Assembly (NCBI RefSeq): GCF_004331255.1
Contig: NZ_SJOF01000014.1
Location: forward strand, 1-64,000
Reading direction: 5' to 3'
DNA length: 64,000 nucleotides
Source: Acinetobacter sp. ANC 4173
GTDB lineage: Bacteria; Pseudomonadota; Gammaproteobacteria; Pseudomonadales; Moraxellaceae
Under the pieces are notes generated by a model, which worked only from the letters and a program-made list of their open reading frames with translations, made no database searches and was not told the origin of the DNA. The position numbers and the translations under genes were made by a program. Shown in pieces: positions 31,135 through 40,357 of this stretch. Position 1 is the stretch's first letter, and each line of letters starts with the position of its first letter.

Positions 31135-31498
31135 GAAAACTTTTCAAATTAAACCTGCTGCTTTGCCAGATGACCTCGATAGTAATTGGTTTCATCCTGA
31201 TATCAAGGAACATGACACCATTGAAGATGGTGTTGAATATTATACCAAGGAGCAGTGGGAGCAGCTTAAAAAGAATCTTGGTGTAGAGATTCTTTATGAG
31301 CGATGGGATTACCAAGATATTCCTGAAATTCCAGAAGATGACTGTTCAGATTGGTCTAAATGGAAGCCCATCCCATCAGAAGAAGGTTTATTTTTAATAG
31401 CAGCTTACGATACTGAAGATGGTCCCGTTTTATGGTGGGCAAAGCCAAGACCTGATCCAATAAAAGAAGTTAAGGAAAGTTTGAAGGAGGTGAAGTGA
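31127..31498 (+). CDS. hypothetical acidic phage protein
   Basis: A 123-residue strongly acidic protein. The second half carries DWSKWKPIPSEEGLFLIAAY and then VLWWAKP, resembling the Trp-containing pattern of DUF551-like phage proteins. The start at 31127 has AGGAG upstream. It is coupled to the excisionase gene by TGATG. High acidity and small size would fit a DNA mimic or inhibitor, but there is no direct evidence. Confidence 0.6.
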   Translation: MIEKTFQIKPAALPDDLDSNWFHPDIKEHDTIEDGVEYYTKEQWEQLKKNLGVEILYERWDYQDIPEIPEDDCSDWSKWKPIPSEEGLFLIAAYDTEDGPVLWWAKPRPDPIKEVKESLKEVK

Positions 31499-31719
31499 TG
31501 GGATTGTATATATCAACTCCTGAGTTGTTGGATCGATACAGTATTTCCAAGGGCACTTTGATTAACTGGCGTAGTAAAAAGGATTTTCCTAAACCATTAA
31601 TCAAAGCACATGGTAAATCAAGCAGTCGCTATGGCATTAAAGCTGTAGCATTATGGGAAGAGAGAAATGGATTGCTTGAGTCGCTTGATATACAGCCTTT
31701 AATATCAAATCGTTCATGA
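31498..31719 (+). CDS. AlpA/MerR-type excisionase
   Basis: A 73-residue winged-helix protein of the AlpA/excisionase type: TPELLDRYSISKGTLINWRS (residues 7-26), then FPKPLI and the wing with RYGIKAVALWEE. It should bend attachment-site DNA and turn the integrase towards excision. It is the last gene of the leftward operon. Its 3' end overlaps the 3' end of the convergent integrase gene by about 90 bases, so the two messages are mutually antisense there. Confidence 0.8.
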   Translation: MGLYISTPELLDRYSISKGTLINWRSKKDFPKPLIKAHGKSSSRYGIKAVALWEERNGLLESLDIQPLISNRS

Positions 31720-32930
31720 TTATCCAATATGGCGCAAAGCTTATAAAACCATTTTTCATAAGCTTGCGCCTGATCACTTAAGTATTCATGTAAGTCATAT
31801 GTCCCCCATACTGCTGGTAACCCATGACCAAGCATAATTTCACAAATATGCGGTGGTGCAAGTTCCGAGATATGTGTCCGCATTGTTCTGCGCAAATCAT
31901 GTGTCGACCACTGATCAATACCAACATCAAATATCTTTTTAATACTATTGTTAACATGCACTGGAATAGTTGTTTGAAAGCCCTTCTCTAGTCTGGTGTA
32001 TTTCTTTCCCTTTAAATTTGGGAAAGCATATTCGCAACTGTCTGGCGATAATGAAAATACATACTTTAAAAATGGCACAACCTGAGGAATGATAGGGCGA
32101 ATAATTGGCTTATTTGTTTTATCACCCATCTTGTGGTTTTCAGGCGGGATATACCAAATATTTTCTTGAAAGTCGAAGTCTGACTTTTTGGCCAAACGTA
32201 ATTCAGAAACACGGCACCCAAAAAATAGCAGCATAATAATTATGGCTTTGTTTTTTGGTGACATGGCATTATTTCTGAGTGATGCGTGAACCACCCAAAA
32301 TACTTCTTGTTCTGATAAGTAGCGTGACCGCTTTACTTTCTTTACATTCAGGTCTGCAGCTTTCAGATGTTGGATAGGTTGATTATTTAACTTACCGTGG
32401 ATACATCCCCAGCGCATAATCATTTTTAGATTACCTAGAATTTTTACAGCCACTGTTTTTGCATTTGTTGTAATCGTAAATAATAATTCGGACCACTCTT
32501 GTAGAGACACTTCATCACAGATACGCTTTCCAATACGTGGATAAACATGGATTTCAAAAGCTCTATAATCATCCTTACATGCCACCTTATTTACACCAAT
32601 CGTATTAAACCAAATATCGCAAATCTCCTTTACTGTCGGCTGTTTTACATAGTCATCTTCACGCTTAAGCTTCAACTGAAGTGGATCCTTGCTTTGATCT
32701 AACTCTATTTTATATTTCTGTACCAATATTCTGGCATCTTTCAGGCTCATTAATGGGTATGTTCCAACATCTATGCGCTTGGCTTTTCCATTAAAGCGAT
32801 ACCGGTACTGGAATACTATTTTTCCTTTTGGTGATATGCGAACAGACAAGGCATCACGATCAGTTATCACTTCAACTTTATCGCGTACCTTACCGTTATT
32901 AGATTTTAACCATGAATCACTTAAAGCCAT
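31629..32930 (-). CDS. int: tyrosine integrase, P4 type
   Basis: A 433-residue site-specific recombinase. The N-terminus (LSDSWLKSN, then KGKIVFQYRYRFNGKAKRID) is the arm-binding domain of P4-type integrases. The catalytic set is visible: Arg in FFGCRVSELRL, His-x-x-Arg in THDLRRT, His in MLGHG and Tyr in the C-terminal region (VWGTYDLHEYL). The start at 32930 fits the family; the frame continues to 32975. The gene reads towards the phage interior with its 5' end next to the attachment region. Confidence 0.92.
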   Translation of the reverse strand: MALSDSWLKSNNGKVRDKVEVITDRDALSVRISPKGKIVFQYRYRFNGKAKRIDVGTYPLMSLKDARILVQKYKIELDQSKDPLQLKLKREDDYVKQPTVKEICDIWFNTIGVNKVACKDDYRAFEIHVYPRIGKRICDEVSLQEWSELLFTITTNAKTVAVKILGNLKMIMRWGCIHGKLNNQPIQHLKAADLNVKKVKRSRYLSEQEVFWVVHASLRNNAMSPKNKAIIIMLLFFGCRVSELRLAKKSDFDFQENIWYIPPENHKMGDKTNKPIIRPIIPQVVPFLKYVFSLSPDSCEYAFPNLKGKKYTRLEKGFQTTIPVHVNNSIKKIFDVGIDQWSTHDLRRTMRTHISELAPPHICEIMLGHGLPAVWGTYDLHEYLSDQAQAYEKWFYKLCAILDNHERFDIKGCISSDSSNPFLSSHNATALMP

Positions 32931-33029
32931 GTTACGTACCATCCAATGCGCTATAATTCTCACGCTCATGTACAAGACAAAAATATGTACACAGATTTGT
33001 ACATAATTTTTCTTGAAACGTAAACAAAT

Positions 33030-33131
33030 TTGTTGAACTTTGAAAATATTTAAAAAGCATTGATGAATGTAAAAAGTGAATATTTTCAGTGGTTATATGG
33101 TTTTTCTATGTACCTTGTTGAACTTTGAAAA
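33030..33131. repeat. 17-bp direct repeat near the prophage border, candidate att core
   Basis: TTGTTGAACTTTGAAAA occurs at 33030-33046 and 33115-33131, the second just before the ribosome site of yrfG. They lie beside the 5' end of the integrase gene, where attR should be. There is no tRNA gene at the junction. Which copy is the crossover core cannot be told without the other end. Confidence 0.45.
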
Positions 33132-33148
33132 ACATTGGAGATTATTGA

Positions 33149-33823
33149 TTGGAAAGACCGATTATTATTTTTGACATGGATGGAACCTTACTCGATCTTG
33201 CTTATGATGACCTGATTTGGAATCAGCTTGTGCCCATTCAGTATGCTGAAGTGCATCAATGTTCGATCGAACAAAGCAAAGAAGTCCTATTCCAATTCTA
33301 TCAAGAACATAACCACACTTTAAACTGGTATTCTTCACATTTTTGGTCGACTAAAGTCGGCTTTGATGTGCTTGCATTACAACAAAAGCAGCAACATAAA
33401 GTGAGCCGCCGTGAAGGCTGTATTGAATTATTAGAATATTTGAAAGCCAATCATTATCCGTGTTGGTTAGCCACCAATGCGGACTGTGCCAGTCTAGAAT
33501 TCAAACTTGCCCAAACAGGTATTGGGCAATATTTCGATGTAATTTTCAGCAGTGAAACACTAGGCCACGCCAAAGAATTTACTGCATTCTGGGAAAAGTT
33601 ACACCAGTTGCATCCTTTTGATGTACAGCAAACTTATTTTGTTGATGACACTGAAAAAGTTTTACTGGGTGCACAAAAATTTGGATTAAAGCATTTAATT
33701 ACGATTCAACAGCCCTCATCTACAGGTTTAGTGCGTGAGAAATCTAACTTCCCAATGCTTGATAGACTCACCGACTTAATTCCCTTACTTGAACAAGCCG
33801 AGGAACAAAAGCAATATGCCTAA
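33149..33823 (+). CDS. yrfG: HAD hydrolase, YrfG-type GMP/IMP nucleotidase
   Basis: A 224-residue HAD-family phosphatase. The nucleophile motif I is IIIFDMDGTLLDL (two Asp, residues about 9 and 11), motif II is in CWLATNAD and motif IV is YFVDDTEK. Length and the following SETLGHAKE pattern fit the YrfG group, which removes phosphate from GMP and IMP. The start is TTG with GGAG eight bases upstream; no ATG fits. It overlaps hslR by eight bases. Prophage DNA ends just upstream, so its promoter may now include phage sequence. Confidence 0.85.
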   Translation: MERPIIIFDMDGTLLDLAYDDLIWNQLVPIQYAEVHQCSIEQSKEVLFQFYQEHNHTLNWYSSHFWSTKVGFDVLALQQKQQHKVSRREGCIELLEYLKANHYPCWLATNADCASLEFKLAQTGIGQYFDVIFSSETLGHAKEFTAFWEKLHQLHPFDVQQTYFVDDTEKVLLGAQKFGLKHLITIQQPSSTGLVREKSNFPMLDRLTDLIPLLEQAEEQKQYA

Positions 33824-34256
33824 AGCAGAGCAAAATCTTCCTGCTGAAACTGTACGTATCGATAAATGGCTATGGGCTGCACGTTTTTTTAAAACTCGAA
33901 GCATTGCCAAATCTGCAATTGAAGGTGGTAAAGTCCATTTCGATGGCGAACGTGTCAAAGTTTCTAAAGAAGTTCGTGTAGGTATGGAACTTACCATCCA
34001 ACAAGGTTTTGAGAAAAAAACGGTCGTTGTTAAAGCAATTTCTAATGTGCGTGGCCCCGCCCCCATTGCTCAGCAATTATATGAGGAAACTGAAGTCAGT
34101 TTAGCAAAAAGGGAATTGCTTGCATCACAAAGAAAATTGCATAATCTTGCTCGACCTGATCATCGACCTTCGAAAAAAGATCGTCGGCAAATCAGTAAAT
34201 TTAAACAAGAAAATGATCAGCAATTTGGCCAAGATTGGTCATATAATGATGATTAA
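33816..34256 (+). CDS. hslR: ribosome-associated heat-shock protein Hsp15
   Basis: A 146-residue S4-domain RNA-binding protein. The S4 motif is at residues about 14-75 (VRIDKWLWAARFFKTRSIAK, then GGKVHFDGERVK), and a basic tail follows (RPDHRPSKKDRRQ). Hsp15 rescues stalled 50S subunits that carry a nascent chain. The start at 33816 has GAGGAA upstream and overlaps yrfG, the same arrangement as in other gammaproteobacteria. Confidence 0.92.
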   Translation: MPKAEQNLPAETVRIDKWLWAARFFKTRSIAKSAIEGGKVHFDGERVKVSKEVRVGMELTIQQGFEKKTVVVKAISNVRGPAPIAQQLYEETEVSLAKRELLASQRKLHNLARPDHRPSKKDRRQISKFKQENDQQFGQDWSYNDD

Positions 34257-34330
34257 ATTAGTCGCGTCATGTTGTGTCGCACAAGATACAACAGGCATAG
34301 AATAACAGAAATAATTCTGTCACTATACTG

Positions 34331-34365
34331 AAGTGGAAAACGTTTGTAATGTAAGACATCCACTT
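34331..34365 (+). promoter_or_regulatory. inverted repeat in the recA leader
   Basis: AAGTGGA (34331-34337) and TCCACTT (34359-34365) form a seven-base stem with a 21-base loop, just after a TATACT -10-like element (34324-34329) and 40 bases before the recA start. No LexA-type CTGT-N8-ACAG site is present, in line with Acinetobacter lacking LexA. The hairpin may take part in damage control. Confidence 0.5.
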
Positions 34366-34404
34366 TAGGTTAAAAGTAAAGTGACAAAGTTTTGAGGTTG
34401 TAAG

Positions 34405-35451
34405 ATGGATGAGAATAAAAGTAAGGCACTCAATGCTGCCCTAAGCCAAATTGAAAAACAGTTTGGTAAAAATACAGTTATGCGCCTTGGTGACAATACA
34501 GTACAAGCTGTTGAAGCCGTTTCAACAGGTTCATTGACACTTGATATTGCACTAGGTATTGGTGGCTTACCAAAGGGTCGTATTGTTGAAATTTACGGTC
34601 CAGAATCTTCAGGTAAAACCACCATGACATTACAAGCCATTGCGCAATGTCAAAAAGCGGGTGGTACGTGTGCTTTCATCGATGCTGAACATGCACTTGA
34701 TCCGCAATATGCTCGTAAGCTTGGTGTTGATATTGACAACCTTTTGGTTTCTCAACCCGACCATGGTGAGCAAGCACTTGAAATTGCAGACATGTTAGTC
34801 CGCTCTGGCGCAATTGACTTAATCGTAGTCGACTCTGTTGCTGCACTTACACCACGCGCTGAAATTGAAGGTGAAATGGGCGACTCACATATGGGCTTGC
34901 AAGCACGCTTAATGAGCCAAGCCTTACGTAAAATTACAGGGAATGCCAAGCGTTCGAACTGTATGGTGATCTTTATTAACCAAATCCGTATGAAGATTGG
35001 TGTAATGTTCGGTAGCCCTGAAACTACAACAGGCGGTAACGCATTAAAATTCTATGCTTCTGTTCGTCTTGATATTCGTCGTATTGGTCAAGTTAAAGAA
35101 GGCGACGAAATTGTGGGTTCAGAAACCAAAGTTAAAGTGGTTAAAAACAAAATGGCACCGCCATTTAAAGAAGCACTTTTCCAGATTCTTTATGGCAAAG
35201 GCGTTAACCAGCTAGGTGAATTAGTCGATCTTGCAGTTCAGCAAGACATCATCCAAAAAGCGGGTGCTTGGTATTCATATCAAAGTAACAAAATTGGTCA
35301 AGGTAAAAACAATGTCATTCGCCACCTTGAAGAAAATCCACAATTAGCACAAGAAGTGGAACGCATTATTCGTGACCAGTTATTAACAACGGGCGGTGTT
35401 GTAGAAGATAAAGAAGAAGAGGATGAATCTGACCTCTTGCTCGATGCTTAA
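34405..35451 (+). CDS. recA: recombinase A
   Basis: A 348-residue RecA. Walker A is GPESSGKT (about residues 66-73), Walker B is LIVVDS, loop L1 and L2 are conserved ([40 protein letters not shown]) and the acidic C-terminus ([10 protein letters not shown]) is typical of Acinetobacter. It catalyses strand exchange and, as a filament, would trigger self-cleavage of the prophage CI repressor. A terminator follows, then recX. Confidence 0.99.
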   Translation: MDENKSKALNAALSQIEKQFGKNTVMRLGDNTVQAVEAVSTGSLTLDIALGIGGLPKGRIVEIYGPESSGKTTMTLQAIAQCQKAGGTCAFIDAEHALDPQYARKLGVDIDNLLVSQPDHGEQALEIADMLVRSGAIDLIVVDSVAALTPRAEIEGEMGDSHMGLQARLMSQALRKITGNAKRSNCMVIFINQIRMKIGVMFGSPETTTGGNALKFYASVRLDIRRIGQVKEGDEIVGSETKVKVVKNKMAPPFKEALFQILYGKGVNQLGELVDLAVQQDIIQKAGAWYSYQSNKIGQGKNNVIRHLEENPQLAQEVERIIRDQLLTTGGVVEDKEEEDESDLLLDA

Positions 35452-35485
35452 AGCGTCTGCTTCTTAGAATATACCTGTTACACTT

Positions 35486-35508
35486 AAACGCCCTTCGGGG
35501 CGTTTTTC
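35486..35508 (+). terminator. terminator after recA
   Basis: AACGCCC-TTCG-GGGCGTT followed by TTTC. It may set the recA to recX ratio. Confidence 0.85.
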
Positions 35509-35526
35509 AATCTAGATTATAGAATT

Positions 35527-36120
35527 ATGAGCCAATCTAAATTTCCCAAATTGCTTGACTACAACAGCTTAAAACAAGAGCTTGGAACTTCTCACCCTGA
35601 GCATACACTGCCACCAGATGCAAGCAATCACAATAATGCTGCTATAGAGGCTGAACCTCCTCAAAATACAGGGCTAACAGGCTCACGCTTACGTTCTTAT
35701 GCCTTTGCTGTACTTACCCGTAAAGAATTCTCCAAAGCCGAACTGATCGAAAAGCTCGCAACCTATGCAGCAAATCGCGAGGAAGTCATTAATCTTGTAA
35801 ATGAACTATCAGAGCAAAACTATCAAAGCGATCAGCGTGTAGCAGAAATTGTGCTATCGAGCCAAAAAAGAAAAGGGAAAGGACCACAACGCATCAAATT
35901 GGCATTAAAAAACAAAAAAATTAACAGTGAACTCATTCAAGACGAATTGAAAGAAATCGATTGGGCTGAACAAGCCTATCAACTGAAAATCAAGAAATTT
36001 GGTCATGCTGTTGAGAAAGATACAAAACTGAAAGCGAAACAGATACGCTTTTTACAATATAGAGGATTTGATATGGATGCAATTATGAAGGCAATTAACA
36101 AAAAGGAGTTTGAAGATTAA
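35527..36120 (+). CDS. recX: RecA regulator RecX
   Basis: A 197-residue protein. After a variable N-terminal 50 residues come three-helix repeats typical of RecX: YAFAVLTRKEFSKAELIEKL, then LVNELSEQNYQSDQRVAEIV and RFLQYRGFDMDAIMKAI. RecX caps and destabilises RecA filaments. It lies directly after recA and its terminator, as in many bacteria. Confidence 0.93.
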   Translation: MSQSKFPKLLDYNSLKQELGTSHPEHTLPPDASNHNNAAIEAEPPQNTGLTGSRLRSYAFAVLTRKEFSKAELIEKLATYAANREEVINLVNELSEQNYQSDQRVAEIVLSSQKRKGKGPQRIKLALKNKKINSELIQDELKEIDWAEQAYQLKIKKFGHAVEKDTKLKAKQIRFLQYRGFDMDAIMKAINKKEFED

Positions 36121-36146
36121 TTATAATAAAATGTTATAAAAATAAA

Positions 36147-36263
<117 letters not shown>

Positions 36264-36537
36264 GCAAGAACAGAGTATAGAGATTTTTACTCAAGTTGCA
36301 AGCCTTTAATCTAGTTTTATATGCCTAAGCTATTCATTTGATTATTTAAAATACAAAAATACAGATTTATCACAATTTATCTTCTTCATGTCGGATGAGT
36401 TTACTTTAAACATACGACAAGATTGCAAACACTTATTGCTTTTCCCTACCCGAACATTTTAAATGTGTTCAAGATGAAATGAATAAAGCCACAAAAACTC
36501 AAGGCTTTAAGCAAGTAATACAAAATGGATATGTTTT

Positions 36538-37422
36538 ATGATGCAATATAAGCATGCAATTTATGCACTCACCTTACTCAGCAGCACTACACTATATGCC
36601 AATGTTCCTATCGAAACACGCGGCTTAAGTCAGGGCGATTCAGGTTCAAGTTATAACTCTACGAACACCAACTCATCAACACCAGAAGCAGCTGCGCCAA
36701 CCAATCTAAATTGGCAACTCATGCAAAAAAATCAACAGCTTGAAAATGACATTCGAAGTCTACGTGGGCGTCTTGAAGAACAAGAAAATACCATTGAGCA
36801 ACTTAAAAATGACCTCAACAACCGCTATACCGACTTAGATCAGCGTTTAGAATTATTACAACAAAAGGTTGACCCTGACAGTGCCACCCAAACGGAGGAT
36901 AATCAACAGGATACTTCTCCCAGCTCCAACAGCACCACCTCAACCGCCACTCCAGCAGTAAACAATGCTAGCAACCCCACACCTGTAGCAACACCCTCAA
37001 CCAAAGCCATAAACACGGATATAACAGCCACAGCAAATACCCAACAACAAACTACCGATTTAGAGAAAGCAGCCTATACAGTCGCATTAGATGCCTATAA
37101 ACAAGGAGGTGCGAAAAAAGCGATTGCTCCAATGCAAAACTTCATCAAGAATCACCCCAATAGCGTTTATATTAGTAATGCATATTTTTGGTTAGCAGAA
37201 TTCAATCTAGCCATCGAACCGACCAACTATACTGAAGCCAAGCGAAATTATAATATTGTGGTCAACCAATACTCTCAATCTTCCAAAGCAGCTCGAGCAC
37301 TCTATCAACTATATAGCATAGCCAAAGATGTAGATCGTAATACAGCACTGGCAAATCAATATAAAGCTAAACTCTTAAAACAATATCCAAAAAGTGAAGA
37401 AGCTGGCTATTTTAAGAAATAA
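36538..37422 (+). CDS. cpoB: cell division coordinator CpoB (YbgF)
   Basis: A 294-residue periplasmic protein: signal peptide (residues 1-22, ending TLYA), a coiled coil (about 62-115, NQQLENDIRSLRGRLEE), a Ser/Thr/Pro/Asn-rich linker (115-175) and C-terminal TPR repeats (about 180-294, AAYTVALDAYKQGGAKKAI). This is the CpoB/YbgF layout. It works with Tol-Pal and the PBP1b-LpoB system. It is far from a tol-pal operon here. The start can be either ATG of an ATGATG pair. Confidence 0.88.
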   Translation: MMQYKHAIYALTLLSSTTLYANVPIETRGLSQGDSGSSYNSTNTNSSTPEAAAPTNLNWQLMQKNQQLENDIRSLRGRLEEQENTIEQLKNDLNNRYTDLDQRLELLQQKVDPDSATQTEDNQQDTSPSSNSTTSTATPAVNNASNPTPVATPSTKAINTDITATANTQQQTTDLEKAAYTVALDAYKQGGAKKAIAPMQNFIKNHPNSVYISNAYFWLAEFNLAIEPTNYTEAKRNYNIVVNQYSQSSKAARALYQLYSIAKDVDRNTALANQYKAKLLKQYPKSEEAGYFKK

Positions 37423-37452
37423 AAAAAAGACACCTTAAGGTGTCTTTTTTTT
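37422..37452. terminator. bidirectional terminator between cpoB and lpxA
   Basis: AAAAAAGACACC-TTAA-GGTGTCTTTTTT, with A and T runs on either side, serves both convergent genes. Confidence 0.9.
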
Positions 37453-37461
37453 TACAGCAAA

Positions 37462-38250
37462 TTAACGCACAATGCCGCGCTCAGACTGTTCTAGAGAGTC
37501 AAGTAACAATTGAGCTTCTGCCACCGTAGGCAAAATTTCCTGACGGATACGCTCAATCGCCTCAACTGTCGTCAAACCTTCTTTATAAATAAGTTTAAAC
37601 GCTGTACGTAAACCCTGAATTACTTCTTTAGACCAGCCCTTACGACGCATGCCTTCAACATTCATTGCAAAAGCATGTGCAGGATTACCAGAAGCCATAA
37701 CATAAGCAGGGACATCTTTCAAAATTAAAGATGCACCACCAATCATGCTGAATGAAGCAAGTTTACAGAACTGATGGATACCTGAGTTTCCACCAACAAT
37801 AACGTAATCACCAATGTGAACATGACCCGCCACGCCTACATTATTAGCGAAAATATTGTGATCACCCACCATACAATCATGTGCAATATGGGTATTCACC
37901 ATCAATAAGTTATGACTACCAATTTTGGTCAAGCTCTGATCTTGTACGGTGCCTCGATGTAAACTGCAATGCTCACGAATCGAGTTATGGTCACCAATTT
38001 CTAACCAAGTTTCTTCACCTTGGTATTTAAGATCTTGACATACTTCGCCAATACTCGCGAACTGGAAAATTTCATTATTTTTACCAATACGCGTGTAGCC
38101 TCCAACCACAACATGTGAGTGAAGTTTTGTTCCCGCTCCAATTGTGACCTGTGGACCAATAATACAATAAGGTCCAATTTGCACATCTGGAGCAATTACT
38201 GCCGATGAGTCAATAATAGCGGTTGGGTGAATTAATTCGTTATTGCTCAT
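37462..38250 (-). CDS. lpxA: UDP-N-acetylglucosamine acyltransferase LpxA
   Basis: A 262-residue left-handed beta-helix protein with hexapeptide repeats throughout (IGPYCIIGPQVTIGAGT and on) and the catalytic His region HIAHDCMVGDHN. It catalyses the first acylation of lipid A synthesis. The start at 38250 (SNNELIHPTAI) gives the standard length; the frame is open further. It is the last gene of the envelope cluster and lies eight bases after fabZ. Confidence 0.98.
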   Translation of the reverse strand: MSNNELIHPTAIIDSSAVIAPDVQIGPYCIIGPQVTIGAGTKLHSHVVVGGYTRIGKNNEIFQFASIGEVCQDLKYQGEETWLEIGDHNSIREHCSLHRGTVQDQSLTKIGSHNLLMVNTHIAHDCMVGDHNIFANNVGVAGHVHIGDYVIVGGNSGIHQFCKLASFSMIGGASLILKDVPAYVMASGNPAHAFAMNVEGMRRKGWSKEVIQGLRTAFKLIYKEGLTTVEAIERIRQEILPTVAEAQLLLDSLEQSERGIVR

Positions 38251-38257
38251 GCCTGCT

Positions 38258-38737
38258 CTATACTTTCTGATGATAAACCATAATTTCCGCGGTTGTTGCA
38301 ACTACGCCGTCAACAGTGGCAATACAATTATATTTGTAAATACCACGTTTTTGCATAATTAACTCAGATTTTAATACAAGTTGGTCACCTGCAACCACTT
38401 GTTTTTTAAATCTAACCTTCTCTGCACCTGCAAAAAGGAACAAAGAACCTTCACTTGGTTTCTCATTGTTCATAATAAAGCCCAAAATACCAGACACTTG
38501 TGCCAAGGCCTCAACAATTAATACACCAGGCATAATTGGATAATTCGGGAAATGTCCTTGTAAGAACTCTTCATTTATTGAAACGTTTTTATAACCCACA
38601 ATCCCATTATCAGTTACATCAACAATACGATCAACCAATAAGAATGGGTAACGGTGTGGTAAATATTCACGAATTTGCTGAATATGCATTGGCAATTCTG
38701 GTTTCGTAAATGATAGTAAAGTCGACTCAGTCATCAT
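38258..38737 (-). CDS. fabZ: 3-hydroxyacyl-ACP dehydratase FabZ
   Basis: A 159-residue hot-dog-fold enzyme. LPHRYPFLLVDRI, the catalytic His in QGHFPNYPIMPGVLI and the Glu in VEALAQ are all present. It dehydrates 3-hydroxyacyl-ACP in fatty-acid elongation. It lies between lpxD and lpxA, so lipid A and fatty-acid synthesis, which share 3-hydroxyacyl-ACP, are regulated together. The start is the first of two adjacent ATG; the upstream frame overlaps lpxD and is not used. Confidence 0.97.
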   Translation of the reverse strand: MMTESTLLSFTKPELPMHIQQIREYLPHRYPFLLVDRIVDVTDNGIVGYKNVSINEEFLQGHFPNYPIMPGVLIVEALAQVSGILGFIMNNEKPSEGSLFLFAGAEKVRFKKQVVAGDQLVLKSELIMQKRGIYKYNCIATVDGVVATTAEIMVYHQKV

Positions 38738-38741
38738 ATTT

Positions 38742-39812
38742 CTATTTACGCAATTTAAAAGTTGATTCAAGGGACTCAATTTGAGTCTGCATATGATCAA
38801 GTCGTTTGACTAATTGGGTCAATGGCACATCTGCTAATTGTCGAAGCCTTACAACTGTACGCTTCCATTGCGGTGTTTCAAATAATCCTGTACCACCAGA
38901 ATAACTTCCCGCTTCGTAAATATTATTTGTGACCATTGACATTCCAGTAATTGTCACATTATCCGCAATTGAAATGTGTCCAACCACACCACAACCACCA
39001 GCAAGGATACAGTTTTTGCCAATTGTTGTACTACCCGCAATTCCACTCTTTGCAGCAATCGCGGTGTTTTCACCAATTTTAACGTTATGCGCGATTTGCA
39101 CAAGGTTATCAATCTTAACACCATGTTCCAAAATGGTATCATCCAAAGCACCACGATCGACACTACAATTTGAACCAATTCGAACATCATTTCCGATTTG
39201 AACAGACCCCAATTGAGCTATGCGATGCCATTTACCTTGATAAGGTGCAAAGCCAAAACCTTCTCCACCTATCACTGTATTGGCATGTATACGCACGCGA
39301 TCACCAATTTTACATGCGCCCGTTAACGTAACATGCGAATCAATGAATCCATCCTTACCAATTTCAACGTCATCATCAATACGCACATGTGGTTGAATTA
39401 CAGTGTTATCACCAACCACGCAATGCGCACCGATCACAACGTAATGACCAATATAAGCCGAATCCGAGACAATCGCGGAAGAATGAATCTGAGCAGTACT
39501 TTCAATACCAACATCAGTATGCTTTTTCTCAAACACATGAGTCAGAATTGCAAAAGCAAGATATGGATTTTGAACGAGGATAAAATTTTGATGGCTATAC
39601 AATTTTTCCTGTAAAGCCTGAGTGACAATAAGAGCACCTGCTTTTGAGGCAAGTGCTTTATCTAAATACTTTTCATCTGTCACAAACGAAATATTGTTCA
39701 CAGATGCTGCTTCTAGGCTTGCCAAACCTTGAATTACAAGGTTGGATTGACCTATACACTCGCCTTGCACAAGACGAGCTAGGTCTTCTAAACTTTTTTT
39801 GTTAAGATTCAT
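38742..39812 (-). CDS. lpxD: UDP-3-O-acylglucosamine N-acyltransferase LpxD
   Basis: A 356-residue protein: an N-terminal uridine-binding domain (residues 1-100), a long hexapeptide-repeat beta-helix (100-300, including [20 protein letters not shown]) and a C-terminal helix (320-356). It makes the second acylation step of lipid A. It is three bases after skp and four bases before fabZ, in one operon. Confidence 0.98.
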   Translation of the reverse strand: MNLNKKSLEDLARLVQGECIGQSNLVIQGLASLEAASVNNISFVTDEKYLDKALASKAGALIVTQALQEKLYSHQNFILVQNPYLAFAILTHVFEKKHTDVGIESTAQIHSSAIVSDSAYIGHYVVIGAHCVVGDNTVIQPHVRIDDDVEIGKDGFIDSHVTLTGACKIGDRVRIHANTVIGGEGFGFAPYQGKWHRIAQLGSVQIGNDVRIGSNCSVDRGALDDTILEHGVKIDNLVQIAHNVKIGENTAIAAKSGIAGSTTIGKNCILAGGCGVVGHISIADNVTITGMSMVTNNIYEAGSYSGGTGLFETPQWKRTVVRLRQLADVPLTQLVKRLDHMQTQIESLESTFKLRK

Positions 39813-39815
39813 TGA

Positions 39816-40310
39816 TTACTTAATTGCATTAACCTTTTGAATCATTTTATCAGTTAAATCATACTTAGCGTCATAGGCAAGTGCAGAGTTTTTGTTCAAC
39901 ACCACATCTAAATTACCCTCTTTACGCAATTGCTCAGCAACTTGCTTAATACGAGAATCCAAGGTCTTGTTCATTACTTGCAAAGATGCCTGAACTTTAC
40001 CCTGTAAACCCTGCTGAATACCATTTAGCTCGTTTAACTTAATTTGGTATTCTGCACTCATTTTCTGCATTTCAGCTTCTGAGAGTTTAGTTCCTTGAGC
40101 CTTCTGCTTCATCGCGTCCAGCTCTTTACTCAATTGTTCTAATCGAGTTGTTTGAGGCTTGATCGACTGCTGTAAACTTGCATTTTGTGCTTTTAAATAT
40201 GTACTATTTTCAACCACTTGCTCTAAATCAACAACACCATAACCAGCCGCATGTACAACAGAACTGAGTAAAACACTCGAAACAGCTAAAGCTTTGATTA
40301 TATTACGCAT
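39816..40310 (-). CDS. skp: periplasmic chaperone Skp/OmpH
   Basis: A 164-residue protein with a signal peptide (residues 1-21, ending VVHA) and a long coiled coil (about 40-125), as in Skp, which holds unfolded outer-membrane proteins. The N-terminal YGVVDLEQV after the signal is typical of the OmpH family. It lies between bamA and lpxD, the usual place. Confidence 0.93.
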   Translation of the reverse strand: MRNIIKALAVSSVLLSSVVHAAGYGVVDLEQVVENSTYLKAQNASLQQSIKPQTTRLEQLSKELDAMKQKAQGTKLSEAEMQKMSAEYQIKLNELNGIQQGLQGKVQASLQVMNKTLDSRIKQVAEQLRKEGNLDVVLNKNSALAYDAKYDLTDKMIQKVNAIK

Positions 40311-40357
40311 GAATTAAACCTTATTGTATATTGTCTTTGGTTTAAAAAAGATCGTAC

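Larger units (their letters stand above)
1..33046. mobile_element. P22-like temperate prophage (left end outside window)
   Basis: A contiguous set of phage genes runs from lysis genes at the left edge to a tyrosine integrase at the right. The modules are lysis, tail fibre, injection proteins, gp10/gp4, coat, scaffold, portal, terminase, Q-like regulator, replication, CII/Cro/CI switch, recombination, Xis and Int. The order of virion genes is that of P22, but the proteins are those of an Acinetobacter podovirus-like prophage. Most virion and lysis genes look intact; one minor virion gene carries a frameshift. The right border is set near the 17-bp repeat at 33030; the left attachment site is not in the window. 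Confidence 0.93.

Noticed and set aside
32931..33148. tRNA or tmRNA gene as phage attachment site
   Set aside because: No cloverleaf or CCA end is seen in this gap; only the 17-bp repeat remains as a candidate.
34301..34404. LexA box upstream of recA
   Set aside because: CTGTCACTATACTG resembles half of a CTGT-N8-ACAG site but lacks the second half, and Acinetobacter has no LexA.
38929..39614. Several plus-strand frames opposite lpxD
   Set aside because: They are antisense shadows caused by the regular hexapeptide repeats of LpxD, with no start signals.
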